64,000 nt of DNA from Paenibacillus ginsengihumi DSM 21568 (GCF_000380965.1 NZ_KB905550.1:113384-177383); one strand, 5' to 3'. Numbered from the stretch's first letter, positions 48,223-57,659 are shown. Translations and numbers: made by a program. Notes: generated from the sequence alone by a model not told the origin.

Positions 48223-51200
48223 ATGAACCGATTAACCGCTTTTTCGATGAAGAACATTACCGCAATATTCATCATCATCCTGCTGCTGGCGGGAGGGGGG
48301 ACTTACGCCACGTCGACGCTGAAGGTCGAAAGCATGCCGGACGTAACGCTGCCGATGGTCTTCGTCACCACTCAATACATAGCTCCTCCCCGCGATGTGA
48401 TGGAGGATATTACCGAACCGCTGGAGAGCGCGATTTCCGGGCTCGAAGGACTCAAAAATATGACCTCCACATCCAGCGACAACTTCTCGACAATCACCGT
48501 CGAGCTGGAATCCGGGGAAGACCCTGAGGAAGCGAAGCGGGATATCGAGAGTCTGATATCGAATGTGAAGCTGCCTTCCAGCGCGGAGCGGCCGAAGGTC
48601 TCGACGTTCGGATTTGCGTCCCAGCCGGTGTATTACCTGGCGGTATACGCCGAGAACGGGATGAACCAGCTGGAGCTTGACAAGCTGTACAAGGATGTCA
48701 TTCTGCCAGGCTTCGAATCGATGAAGGGCATCGACCACGTCGACTCCATCGGCAACCAGGAGACGATCCTCAACATCAAGCTTGACTTTAATTCCATCAA
48801 CAGCTACGGCTTGACGCCGCAGCAGGTGTCTGACAGCATCAAGGCGGCACTGGCCAGCAGCCCGGCCGGCACCGTCGACTTCAGCGGCAATACCCAGATG
48901 GTCCGGGTGAAGAACGATTTCAATTCGATTTACAATCTGGAGCATTTGAAAATTTCGACGCCGAACGGAGATACGCTGCTGCTTAATCAGGTCGCCAAGG
49001 TCGAGCCGGTCGTGGAATCGGAGTTTCTGGCGCGCCTGAACGGCAAGCCGGCGATCGGCGTAATGCTGTTCAAGACGAAGCAGGCCAATGCCGTCGAATT
49101 CGGCAACGAAGCCGACAAGCTGATGGCGCAGTGGATGCAGGATTATCCGAATGTCAAATTCCATGCGCTGTACAACTCCGCCGTCGATATCAAAAACTCG
49201 ATCAACGGGATGCTGAAGGAAGGCGTGCTCGGCGCGATCCTGGCATCGATCATGATTCTTGTGTTCCTTAAAAACGTTCGGATGACCGCGATCGTTTTGG
49301 TCTCCATTCCGTTATCGATTTTGATTACGCTGCTGGTCATGGCGCCGCTCGACATCTCGCTCAACATCATGACTTTGGGCGGCATGACGATTGCCGTCGG
49401 CCGGGTCGTCGACGACAGTATCGTCGTTATCGAGAATATTTACAGCCAACTGCAGCGTTCGAAGGAACGCAACGAAGAAGTCATCAAGGTAGGTACCGCG
49501 CAGGTCGCCTCGGCGATCACCTCGTCGACGATTACGACGGTAGGGGTGTTCGCTCCGATCGCGATGGTCAGCGGCATTCTCGGAGAGATTTTCCGGCCGT
49601 TCGCCATCACGCTGGCCGTATCGCTTCTCTCGTCCCTCATTGTGGCTGTGACGGTCATTCCGGTGCTTGCCAAGCTGCTGGTGCTCAACAACAAAAACAT
49701 CAAGCATCATGACGAGGCGCCTGTTGGGAAATTGTCGACCGGTTATAAGCGGACTCTTGTCTGGTCGCTGAACAACCGGAAGAAGACGTTTTTGATTTCC
49801 ATTCTTCTGTTTATCGTCACGGTCGTCGGCACGGTGCCGTTCCTGCCGAGCTCCTTCATGCCGGAGAGCGAGAGCGACAACCTGATGTATTTCACCATCA
49901 AAATGCCGCGCGAAACCAACATGGATACGATGAACGAGAAGGTCAAGGAGATCGAAGAGATGATGCTGGGGGCGAAGGACGAAGCGGGCAACCCGGTCTT
50001 CGAAACTTTGGAATCCCTCATCGGTTATAACGACAGCTCCGACCGCGTGCCGTATCGGTCCCAGTTTTTCGCCGCCGCGTCGAAGACGGTAGATGCCAAA
50101 AAAGTCGTTGATGAGTACAAGGACAAAATCATGTATCTCCTGCCGAAAGGCTCGGAGGTGAACGGCTCGCTGATCACCGGCGCAGGCATGTCTTCCGGCG
50201 TAGATTTCTCTTATATGCTGAAAGGCAACGACCTGGACAACCTGATTCGCGGGGCCGAGCTGATCCGGGAGAAAATGAAGGAATTCCCTGAGCTGAAGGA
50301 CATCAAGGACAGCTTGAGCGAGCAGAAGACCGAAGTGGAGATCAGCGTCGACCAGAACAATGCCAGAATTTACGGCTTGTCTACAACTCAAATCGTGGGG
50401 GCTGTCAGCGGACTGCTTGCCGAGGAAAATATCGGCGATCTGAAGCTGGACGGCGAGAAGTTCGAGACGAAAGTGATGCTCGATTCCGATTTCAAGGATT
50501 CTCTGGACAAAATCGGAAGCTTCCTGATCAAGACGCCTACCGGCGCATCCGTGCGGTTAAGCGATGTGGCCAAGGTGAGACAGGTTGACTCTCCGGCCTC
50601 CATTACCCGGGAAATGGAAGAGCAGTACGTCAGCGTAACCGCCAAAATCGACAGCCCGAACAAAGGCGGAATCAGCGCGCAGGTAGGCGCGGCGCTCAGA
50701 ACGGTAGAGCTGCCTCCCGGCGTGCGTGCGGAAGTCAAAGGCGTGTCCGACGATATTCAGGAAAGCTTCTCGCAAATGTTCGTTGCGATGGCGGCAGCCG
50801 TCTTCATCGTCTATCTGATCATGGTGCTCGCTTTCGGCAACGGCAGCGCGCCGTTCGCTATCCTGTTCTCGCTTCCGCTTGCGGCTATCGGGGGACTCAT
50901 TGGCCTGAGAGTCACCGGCGAATCGTTGAATGTTACGTCGCTCATCGGATTCCTGATGCTCATCGGTATCGTCGTCACGAATGCGATCGTGCTTATCGAC
51001 AGAGTGCAGCAGCTGCGCGAGCAAGGCCTCTCGGTTCGCGAAGCTTTGGTCGAAGGGTCAATGGCCCGTCTCAGACCGATCATCATGACGGCCGGTGCTA
51101 CCATCTTCGCGCTCATGCCGATGGCTTTGGGGCTTTCCAAGGGCGCGCTGCTTTCCAAAGGGCTGGCCATTGTCGTTATCGGCGGGTTGACGACATCGAC

Positions 51201-51330
51201 GATTTTGACGCTTATTGTCGTGCCGATCGTGTACGAGATGATCGAAAACTTCAAAAACCGGGTTGCGCGCCTGTTTAAAGGAAAAGCGAATGCTCCGGCC
51301 GACTCGAATTCGGCACCGGCTGCCAACTAA
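48223..51330 (+). CDS. RND-family efflux transporter (SwrC/AcrB-like)
   Basis: Proton-driven exporter of 1035 residues with 12 predicted membrane spans in the 1+5+1+5 pattern. Family signatures: MNRLTAFSMKNITAIFIIIL start, VESMPDVTLPMV, the TM4 segment GGMTIAVGRVVDDSIVVIEN (carrying the proton-relay Asp pair VVDDS) and GIVVTNAIVLIDRVQQLREQ. Two large extracytoplasmic loops lie between spans 1-2 and 7-8. Among Gram-positives the best-known relative is B. subtilis SwrC, which exports surfactin. GGAG is 10 bases before the ATG. The substrate cannot be read from sequence. Confidence 0.92.
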   Translation: MNRLTAFSMKNITAIFIIILLLAGGGTYATSTLKVESMPDVTLPMVFVTTQYIAPPRDVMEDITEPLESAISGLEGLKNMTSTSSDNFSTITVELESGEDPEEAKRDIESLISNVKLPSSAERPKVSTFGFASQPVYYLAVYAENGMNQLELDKLYKDVILPGFESMKGIDHVDSIGNQETILNIKLDFNSINSYGLTPQQVSDSIKAALASSPAGTVDFSGNTQMVRVKNDFNSIYNLEHLKISTPNGDTLLLNQVAKVEPVVESEFLARLNGKPAIGVMLFKTKQANAVEFGNEADKLMAQWMQDYPNVKFHALYNSAVDIKNSINGMLKEGVLGAILASIMILVFLKNVRMTAIVLVSIPLSILITLLVMAPLDISLNIMTLGGMTIAVGRVVDDSIVVIENIYSQLQRSKERNEEVIKVGTAQVASAITSSTITTVGVFAPIAMVSGILGEIFRPFAITLAVSLLSSLIVAVTVIPVLAKLLVLNNKNIKHHDEAPVGKLSTGYKRTLVWSLNNRKKTFLISILLFIVTVVGTVPFLPSSFMPESESDNLMYFTIKMPRETNMDTMNEKVKEIEEMMLGAKDEAGNPVFETLESLIGYNDSSDRVPYRSQFFAAASKTVDAKKVVDEYKDKIMYLLPKGSEVNGSLITGAGMSSGVDFSYMLKGNDLDNLIRGAELIREKMKEFPELKDIKDSLSEQKTEVEISVDQNNARIYGLSTTQIVGAVSGLLAEENIGDLKLDGEKFETKVMLDSDFKDSLDKIGSFLIKTPTGASVRLSDVAKVRQVDSPASITREMEEQYVSVTAKIDSPNKGGISAQVGAALRTVELPPGVRAEVKGVSDDIQESFSQMFVAMAAAVFIVYLIMVLAFGNGSAPFAILFSLPLAAIGGLIGLRVTGESLNVTSLIGFLMLIGIVVTNAIVLIDRVQQLREQGLSVREALVEGSMARLRPIIMTAGATIFALMPMALGLSKGALLSKGLAIVVIGGLTTSTILTLIVVPIVYEMIENFKNRVARLFKGKANAPADSNSAPAAN

Positions 51331-51381
51331 AAAGATACGGGGAATCCGAAAGATATATAGGGAAAGGGAGAATCGCCACTC

Positions 51382-52635
51382 ATGAAACCGACGATCGCGA
51401 AAACGATGAAGCACAGTACGAAAGTTATGGGAGCCGTCGTCATCAGCACCGCGCTGATGGCCGGCTGCTCCGCTCCGCCAGCCGCGCAGCCGAACGCAGC
51501 CGATACCCAAAACCAGGTTAAGACGGTCAAGACGGCGCCGATCGCCAAGCAGTCGATCGGCGATCCGATCGAACAGGTCGCCGACGTCATCTCTTCCATT
51601 CAGCTTGACATCACGACGAAGGCGGGGGGCGATGTGCAGGAAATTTTGAAGAAGCGCGGAGACATGGTGGAAAAGGGCGATGTTATTTTCCGCATGGACC
51701 CGACCGATGTGCTGCTTCAGAAGGAGAAGGCGCAGATCTCTCTGCGCAGCGGCGAAGCGCAGCTTATCAAGGCGCGTGAAGAGCTGGCCAACTCCAAGCA
51801 GGAGCTGCGCAACGGCATTGCCAAGCTGGAGGCGTCCGTCAATGAAACCGAGAAATCGTATAACAAAATGCGCAACGATTACGATCTCGGCCTCGTGACG
51901 GAATTCCAGCTGGAACAGATGGAAACGCAGCTGAACAATTTGAAGCTTGATTTGGAAAATTCCAGACAAAAGCTGCATACGCTCGAAAACACCAATCAGC
52001 TGTCCCAGCTCGAGCAGGTTCTGGAGACGTCCAGCGTGACGCTGCGCGAGCTTGATCGGACCTTGGAAAATATGGAGGTCAAAGCATCGGTCAGCGGCGT
52101 GCTGACGGATTTGCCGATCGAAGTGGGCATGACGCTGCCCGCCGGATTCCGGGCGGCCCAGGTGCAGCAGCTGGACCCGATCAAAATCAAGGCGGAGCTG
52201 ACGGAGGATGCAGCCAAGCTTGTCCGCGGCAAGACGGAGCTGAGCTTCTATGTTCCGGGCGTGGTAGACAAAACGCAAGCGAAGATCAGTTACCTGGCGG
52301 ACGTCATGAGCTCAGAGACGAGATCGTACACGCTGGAGCTGGAAGTGCCGAACGCCGACCGCAAGCTGAAGCCTGGCATGAAAGCGCAGGTGCTGCTGAC
52401 GGATGAACAGGAGCAGGTCGTGGTGGCGATTCCGACCGCAAGCATCGTCCGCGAAGCCGGCGAAACGTACGTCTTCGTGCTGAACGGCGATACGGCCGAA
52501 AGAAGAAAAGTGCAGCTTGGACGCATGCAGGACATTTATCAAGAAGTCATCAGCGGCGTCAGCGAAGGTGAACAGCTCGTCGTCTCCGGCCAGCACCAAC
52601 TGAAAGATCAGGAGAAGGTTCAAGTATCGCAATAA
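51382..52635 (+). CDS. Lipoprotein RND-type membrane-fusion adaptor
   Basis: 417 residues. Signal peptide with lipobox LMAGC (Cys about residue 30) and a linker SAPPAAQPNAAD. A lipoyl half (KKRGDMVEKGDVIFRMD), a long coiled coil about residues 110-225 (LEQMETQLNNLKLDLENSRQ), the second lipoyl half (VKASVSGVLTDLPIEVGMTL), then beta-barrel and MP domains (LKPGMKAQVLL, VVAIPTASIVREAGETYVFV). The ATG at 51382 has GGGAG 12 bases upstream; an ATG at 51409 is an alternative. It follows the RND gene by 51 bases. No outer-membrane channel gene exists, as expected for a Gram-positive. Confidence 0.88.
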   Translation: MKPTIAKTMKHSTKVMGAVVISTALMAGCSAPPAAQPNAADTQNQVKTVKTAPIAKQSIGDPIEQVADVISSIQLDITTKAGGDVQEILKKRGDMVEKGDVIFRMDPTDVLLQKEKAQISLRSGEAQLIKAREELANSKQELRNGIAKLEASVNETEKSYNKMRNDYDLGLVTEFQLEQMETQLNNLKLDLENSRQKLHTLENTNQLSQLEQVLETSSVTLRELDRTLENMEVKASVSGVLTDLPIEVGMTLPAGFRAAQVQQLDPIKIKAELTEDAAKLVRGKTELSFYVPGVVDKTQAKISYLADVMSSETRSYTLELEVPNADRKLKPGMKAQVLLTDEQEQVVVAIPTASIVREAGETYVFVLNGDTAERRKVQLGRMQDIYQEVISGVSEGEQLVVSGQHQLKDQEKVQVSQ

Positions 52636-52705
52636 TTCGCTGCAACAACAGCAAGCATTTATTCATGTCATCCCATTTATTTACGGACTTTAGGAGGAAC
52701 GGCAA

Positions 52706-54436
52706 GTGAACAAGAACTGGAAAAGAACCGTAACGTCCGTTGTCATCACCGCTTCGCTGATGACGGGCAGCATCCCTGCCCTGGCAGATGGAACGCCTCT
52801 TGATGCGAATGCGCAAGTCGCCGCTACATATAAGCTGACGGATTTGCTCGATGTGGAATTGAAAAGCGTGCTGAATGAAAAGGTGCTCGGGGGCACGCGC
52901 ATCGGCGTCGTCGTCCGCTTGAAGAACAAGGGCGACGCCATTACCCGCGTTCCGGAATACGAGCTGCGGGTCAAAACGGCGGAAGGCGTCGAATATACGC
53001 TGCAGCCGAGCGCCTCGAACCCGAAGGCGATCCAGCCGAAGGCCAATTCGGAGCTGAGCTTCATGTCCGTTATCGATCGGACGGATGAAGTGAAGCTGGC
53101 GGAAGTGAACTGGACGGATGTCGATTATTACGTCTATCCGAAGAAAGAAACGCTCATTACGGCGATCCCGGTAACCGATACGGTATGGAACGGCAGCGAC
53201 ACGGTCTTTACCGACCCGGCTGCGATCAAGAAATGGTCGGACTCGTTCGTCATTCCTTCGCTGCAGTCCCCGATTCAATACACGCCTGTCGGCATCAGCA
53301 AGGAATCGACTCCCGAAGGAACGGTGCAGGTCGTGCAGCTGCTTGCCTATAACCCGTCGGACAAACGGGAGACAGTGCCGGATTTCGTGATCGAGGGCAG
53401 GACGGAGACGAAGGTGTATTCCGGGAAGCGGGTCGAAGAAGGCGCGATCGCGCTGGAGGCGAAGGAAGAGAAGTACATTCATTACGCCATCCCGACCGAT
53501 CAGGATACGTCGCTGCTCAGCCTGAATCTGCTGACGCCGGAGAAGTTCGCCCAAGGCGGCGGCACGGCTGACGGAGCGGCTGCGGGGCTCGTGCAGTACA
53601 ATGTCGGAAGGCTGAATATTCTGCTTCCGGCGCAATCGCTTGCCAGCACTTATGACCTGTATAAGCTCGGAACGCCGATGGTGTTCGATATGCGCAGCGA
53701 GCTGATTCATCCGGATATCGACGTGTCGCTGGTCGAATTCCAGATGCATGAGAACGAGGAAGAGGGCAACAATACCGTCACCGCCAAGGTCAAGCTGTTC
53801 AACAAGAGCGACCGTCCGCTCGCCGTTCCGGTATTCCAGCTCGACCTGCTCAGCTCCGACGGCTACGAATACAGCGGCCAGCGCCAAAGCATGTCGACCG
53901 CGTCCATCCTGCCGAATTCCGGCGTCGTGGTCAACTATTCGGTCACCGTTCCGAAGTCGGAGACGGGCAAAGGGCTCGCATTCAAAATTCAGGATACGAA
54001 AACCGCCGCTCCGTACAAATCGACGATCGCCGCTTACCGCGCCGAGCTGGAGGAGAAGAAGAAGGGCGACAGCTTCAGCGTATATCCGTTCAGCATCAAG
54101 GTAAGAAATTGGGACGTATCTTACATGTTCAACGCGATGAACCAAACGTATTCGTATAAAGGGAAATTTTTCCTTGATATTAAACGCGAAGAGCAAATCC
54201 AGGTGGACCAAAACTTCTCGAAGCTGCAATTTGAAATTTATGACCAAGGCGGCCGCCTGCTGGCTACCAGCGTCAACCCGCTGATCGGGGCAGGACGTAT
54301 GGTTTCGGGTGAAAACAACATCGTGTTCAACGGCACCTCGGAGCAGTTCGACTCGCCGATTACGATCAAAATCTTCGAGGTGTTCACGACCGATAACGGA
54401 GAAGCGAAGCGTCTGCTGACGGAATTCGTCAGATAA
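52706..54436 (+). CDS. Secreted protein with repeated beta-sandwich modules (protein B)
   Basis: 576 residues, GTG start with AGGAGG at 7 bases. The signal peptide ends near PALADG (residue about 28). About three modules follow with the same strand pattern as protein A at 45193: GVVVRLKNKGDAITRVPEYE, VVQLLAYNPSDKRETVPDF and TAKVKLFNKSDRPLAVPVFQ. A C-terminal domain (YPFSIKVRNW, FEIYDQGGRLLATSV, ITIKIFEVFTTDNGEAKRLL) lines up with the end of protein A. No enzyme motif or anchor. It closes the RND operon, so a partner or cargo role for the pump is possible. Function unknown. Confidence 0.8.
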   Translation: MNKNWKRTVTSVVITASLMTGSIPALADGTPLDANAQVAATYKLTDLLDVELKSVLNEKVLGGTRIGVVVRLKNKGDAITRVPEYELRVKTAEGVEYTLQPSASNPKAIQPKANSELSFMSVIDRTDEVKLAEVNWTDVDYYVYPKKETLITAIPVTDTVWNGSDTVFTDPAAIKKWSDSFVIPSLQSPIQYTPVGISKESTPEGTVQVVQLLAYNPSDKRETVPDFVIEGRTETKVYSGKRVEEGAIALEAKEEKYIHYAIPTDQDTSLLSLNLLTPEKFAQGGGTADGAAAGLVQYNVGRLNILLPAQSLASTYDLYKLGTPMVFDMRSELIHPDIDVSLVEFQMHENEEEGNNTVTAKVKLFNKSDRPLAVPVFQLDLLSSDGYEYSGQRQSMSTASILPNSGVVVNYSVTVPKSETGKGLAFKIQDTKTAAPYKSTIAAYRAELEEKKKGDSFSVYPFSIKVRNWDVSYMFNAMNQTYSYKGKFFLDIKREEQIQVDQNFSKLQFEIYDQGGRLLATSVNPLIGAGRMVSGENNIVFNGTSEQFDSPITIKIFEVFTTDNGEAKRLLTEFVR

Positions 54437-54470
54437 GATAGCATTATCCTTAGCACAGCATTAACTTGCG

Positions 54471-54520
54471 GGCCGAAGCCCTGGCAGCAGCCAGGCTTCG
54501 GCCTTTGCTGTTTTCCGTGG
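54471..54520 (+). terminator. Terminator of the RND operon
   Basis: GGCCGAAGCCctGG (54471-54484) pairs with CCaGGCTTCGGCC (54491-54503), followed by TTTGCTGTTTT. Confidence 0.85.
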
Positions 54521-54606
54521 AATGAACCTTTCCGCCGCTTGCTCGGTCTAATGAATGAGACATTGGCCCACACTAGAAACAGGGCTTGAGGAAAGGAGAT
54601 ATTCCC

Positions 54607-55899
54607 TTGTCCAGGAAACGGCAAGCCTTGCTTATATGCGCATTGGCGCTGTGCGCGCTTCTGTTCGCCAGCTGCAGCATCAAGGCGGAATCGCCTGCTT
54701 ATGCGCCGGACAGCGCTGCGGATCGTCCTGCCGCGGCACAAACGGAGCAAAGCGTGGAGTCGCTTCCGCTTCAGATTATGAATTATGCGAAGGAAGGCTC
54801 TCTGCCTATAGCGAAGTTCGTCGTCGGGCAGACGACGATCCGGGAAGTGGAACGGCAGCTTGGCAAGGCCGCTCGAATCCGGCAGGAACGCTCCGGCTAT
54901 TACGCGGTTTATCCGGAACAAGGCATCGCTGTCGGATACAATGAGGCGGGAGTGGTATTCGCTCTGCGTTCCTTCGATTCTTCCTTGCGGGCGCTGACGG
55001 CGCCGGCCATTGAGGACGCGCTGGGCAAGCCTGCGAAGCAGACGGCTCACGGAGAGAAAGCCATTTATACGTACCGCGTCGACGGGAATGTTCTGCTTAA
55101 GTTCGTCATTCCGGCTGCGACCGGCAGAGTCGACCATATCTCCGTATTCCGTCCGCCGGCGGAGGCAGATCCGTATCTTCTTGCGATCGAGGGCGAATCG
55201 GATCGTTTGTCCGCCTCCGCCTGGGAGAGCATGACGGCGTGGCGCAAGAAAATCGTCGCCTTTGCCGGCGTCTATCCGAACCGGGTATGGATCAACGGGC
55301 CGAACCGGAAGCAGGTCGCATTGACCTTCGACGACGGCCCCGACGAGCGAAATACGCTGGCCGTAGCGGACATATTGGACAGGTATCAGGTGAAAGGGAG
55401 CTTTTTCTTCGTCGGCGACCGCGTCCGGCAATATCCGGAAACGGTTAAGCAAATTTACGATGGCGGCCATCTCGTCCTGAGCCACAGCAACAGCCATAAA
55501 CAGCTGATACAGCTTGCGGAATCTGACGTCGCTGCTGATCTGCAGGAGGCGGGGAAGGCGATTGAGGCCGTGATCGGGCGTATACCGGCGCTGCTCAGAA
55601 CGCCTTACGGCGAGACGAATAATATGGTTGTGCGGGCCGCAGAACGGCTCGGTTATTCGATCGTCTTGTGGTCATTGGATACGCTGGATTGGTCCTCGAA
55701 GGATGAACGGCAAATCGTCGGCAATGTGCAGAACTACGCCCGCAACGGAGAAATCATTCTGATGCACAGCAGCCAGGGCAATGGTTCAACGGTGGCGGCG
55801 CTGCCCGCCGTGATCGAGACGCTGCGGCAAAAAGGATTCGAGATGGTCGATTTGGCCACTCTTCTGGGCGTTCCGGCGTACCAGGAGCCATCATCATGA
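54607..55899 (+). CDS. Lipoprotein polysaccharide deacetylase with DUF4309-like domain
   Basis: 430 residues. The signal peptide ends in lipobox LFASC (Cys about residue 19). Residues about 60-190 resemble the YjgB/DUF4309 domain (FVVGQTTIREVERQLG, GYYAVYPEQGIAVGYNEAG). From about residue 235 a NodB-type deacetylase follows: VALTFDDGPDERNT with the metal Asp pair, SHSNSHKQL with metal histidines, LLRTPYGETN, and LWSLDTLDWSS. It probably removes acetyl groups from peptidoglycan or another surface glycan. The TTG at 54607 has AAAGGAG at 8 bases; an earlier TTG at 54586 overlaps that site. Confidence 0.88.
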   Translation: MSRKRQALLICALALCALLFASCSIKAESPAYAPDSAADRPAAAQTEQSVESLPLQIMNYAKEGSLPIAKFVVGQTTIREVERQLGKAARIRQERSGYYAVYPEQGIAVGYNEAGVVFALRSFDSSLRALTAPAIEDALGKPAKQTAHGEKAIYTYRVDGNVLLKFVIPAATGRVDHISVFRPPAEADPYLLAIEGESDRLSASAWESMTAWRKKIVAFAGVYPNRVWINGPNRKQVALTFDDGPDERNTLAVADILDRYQVKGSFFFVGDRVRQYPETVKQIYDGGHLVLSHSNSHKQLIQLAESDVAADLQEAGKAIEAVIGRIPALLRTPYGETNNMVVRAAERLGYSIVLWSLDTLDWSSKDERQIVGNVQNYARNGEIILMHSSQGNGSTVAALPAVIETLRQKGFEMVDLATLLGVPAYQEPSS

Positions 55900-55948
55900 A
55901 GAAGAAGCGCTGTGCCTTCGCTTAAACGAAGGACACAGCGCTTCTTCA
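55897..55948. terminator. Long hairpin between convergent genes
   Basis: TGAAGAAGAAGCGCTGTG-CCTTCG pairs with CGAAGG-A-CACAGCGCTTCTTCA, a stem of about 20 bp with a six-base loop, between the deacetylase and yjcG genes. T tails are poor on both sides. Confidence 0.7.
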
Positions 55949-55960
55949 TTGACGGTCATG

Positions 55961-56476
55961 TTAGCCTTCAAAGAGAAAGGTCCGAACCGATTGCCAGGGG
56001 CTGTCGTCGTTCTCGCGGCCAAGCAACTCCATGCGATCGGCCGTAAACGCAAGATCGATCGGCTTGTGCCGCAAACTGGCAAGCACGTCGTGCATCTCGT
56101 CTGCGGTGAGCCGCTGGGCAACCGTCAAATGAGGCGTATATACATAAGGCTTGCCTGTTTCGACAAGCGGCCCGCTGCAGACGCGGCGGTACAACTCCAG
56201 CATCGGACCGGGATCGGCGAGCGCCAAATAGACAGTATGGTTAACGGGATAAAAGCTGGAAAAGCGATTGAAGCGAAGCTTGAGCGGAGGGGTTTGCGCT
56301 GCGGCGCGTTCCAGGTGCGCTTCAGCTTCCTTCCGTTTCTCTTGCGACCACAATTCCGTCTCGCGGACCGTCAGGTGCGGGGCGATGAACGGATAATGGG
56401 GATCGTATCTTTTTCGGTAATGGTTGGCAAAGTCTCGAATCTCTTCCGGCGGAAACACGGCGATGCCATACTGCAT
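55961..56476 (-). CDS. yjcG: 2H phosphoesterase, 2'-5' RNA ligase-like (YjcG family)
   Basis: 171 residues, the length of B. subtilis YjcG. The two H-x-T motifs of the 2H superfamily are present: APHLTVRE near residue 50 and TPHLTVAQ near residue 120. Members act on 2',3'-cyclic or 2'-5' phosphodiester bonds in RNA-like substrates; the physiological substrate of YjcG is not established. The ATG at 56476 follows GGGAGGG. The frame is open to 56527 without a start site that fits. Confidence 0.88.
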   Translation of the reverse strand: MQYGIAVFPPEEIRDFANHYRKRYDPHYPFIAPHLTVRETELWSQEKRKEAEAHLERAAAQTPPLKLRFNRFSSFYPVNHTVYLALADPGPMLELYRRVCSGPLVETGKPYVYTPHLTVAQRLTADEMHDVLASLRHKPIDLAFTADRMELLGRENDDSPWQSVRTFLFEG

Positions 56477-56664
56477 ACGTATCCCTCCCGCATTCAGTGT
56501 GTGTCTGAACTGCTCTGCTTTATACATTATACCGCTTTCTTCGCGATGAAGCCAAGCGCGGCTTATTTTTGCCCCTGCCGGTCAACGATCTACACGTTCC
56601 GACACATTTCTTCATATTATGCTATATCCCCATCAAACCCGTTGATTGAGAGAGGAGCCCGCAT

Positions 56665-57213
56665 ATGGACAGCCGCGTACACAGCAAAGATGTCAAGCAT
56701 GCCGTCTATCAGAAGCTGCAGGAACGCGGAGTCGGCATCGAGGAAATAGCCCGCATCGTCATGGAAATGCAAATTGCCTATAATCCGCTGTTGACGCTTG
56801 CGGCCTGTGTCGAATCCGTTCATGCCGTACTGAACAAGAGAGAGCTGCAGCATGCCATTCTCATCGGTATCGAGCTCGACTCGCTTGCCGAACGGGGACT
56901 GCTGTCCGAGCCGATTCAATCGATTGTAAGCTCGGATGAAGGTTTGTTCGGGTGCGACGAAACGTTAGCTCTCGGGTCTGTCTTCGGCTATGGCAGCATT
57001 GCCGTTACGACGTTTGGCTATTTGGACAAACGTAAATCCGGCATTATCCGCAAGCTGGATACGAAGGCCGGCAGCCATGTTCATACGTTTCTGGACGATC
57101 TGGTGGCAGGCATTGCCGCGGCGGCTTCCGGAAGGCTGGCGCATCAGCAGCGGGACCGGGAAGAAGGCACGCCGGCTTCGGCGCCCGGTGCGGATTCGGC
57201 TTCCATGGAATGA
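56665..57213 (+). CDS. Phosphatidylglycerophosphatase A-family protein (YutG-like)
   Basis: 182 residues of the PgpA/YutG fold: LQERGVGIEEIARIV, PLLTLAACVESVHAVLNKRE, ILIGIELDSLAERGLL, YGSIAVTTFGYLDKRKSGII and VHTFLDDLVAGIAAAA. The Asp-rich helix segment FLDDLVAGI belongs to the PgpA active site. The family dephosphorylates phosphatidylglycerol phosphate. The Firmicute YutG branch is soluble-looking and its role is less certain. GAGAGGAG precedes the ATG. The last ~25 residues are a variable tail. Confidence 0.8.
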   Translation: MDSRVHSKDVKHAVYQKLQERGVGIEEIARIVMEMQIAYNPLLTLAACVESVHAVLNKRELQHAILIGIELDSLAERGLLSEPIQSIVSSDEGLFGCDETLALGSVFGYGSIAVTTFGYLDKRKSGIIRKLDTKAGSHVHTFLDDLVAGIAAAASGRLAHQQRDREEGTPASAPGADSASME

Positions 57214-57309
57214 TCTGGAGGAGACCCCATTCGAAAATAAGGCGTATTTCGATTGGTTACAATACGAGTACCCGAACAAAACATACAATGTGTGTTGGAG
57301 TGAGCGCTC

Positions 57310-57474
57310 GTGAATTGGATTTATTGGGCCAAATTGTATGAAAGCAAGTTTCAGGCAGGCTGTTTGGCAAAACGCATGGAAGAAGACTGGTGGATTTACG
57401 GCTACGAATGTCCGACAGAGGTACAAGTATACCGCTCCAAAAAAGGACGCTTCGGCGTACGATATATGCTGTAA
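57310..57474 (+). CDS. Small conserved-looking protein, 54 residues
   Basis: GTG start with GGAGTGA about 6 bases upstream. The product begins MNWIYWAKLYESKFQAGC and ends KKGRFGVRYML. It is rich in Trp, Tyr and charged residues, unlike a chance frame in this GC-rich DNA, and the codon use fits its neighbours. The GTG overlaps the stop of another open frame (57188-57313, ending TYNVCWSERS) as GTGA, so the two may be coupled. That upstream frame has only an unsupported GTG inside the yutG end. Family not recognised. Confidence 0.6.
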   Translation: MNWIYWAKLYESKFQAGCLAKRMEEDWWIYGYECPTEVQVYRSKKGRFGVRYML

Positions 57475-57503
57475 CATTTTACAGCCATGCATGCAATTTA
57501 TAC

Positions 57504-57533
57504 TTGACGCGAAGAAGGCAGTTGGTGTATAGT
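57504..57533 (+). promoter_or_regulatory. Sigma-A promoter of the tRNA cluster
   Basis: TTGACG (57504-57509), 18 bases, TATAGT (57528-57533), 37 bases before the first tRNA. Confidence 0.75.
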
Positions 57534-57570
57534 TAGATTTGTCGCTGTTTGACAGCATCTTGCCAACTGA

Positions 57571-57649
<79 letters not shown>

Positions 57650-57659
57650 ATCTTCGCGA

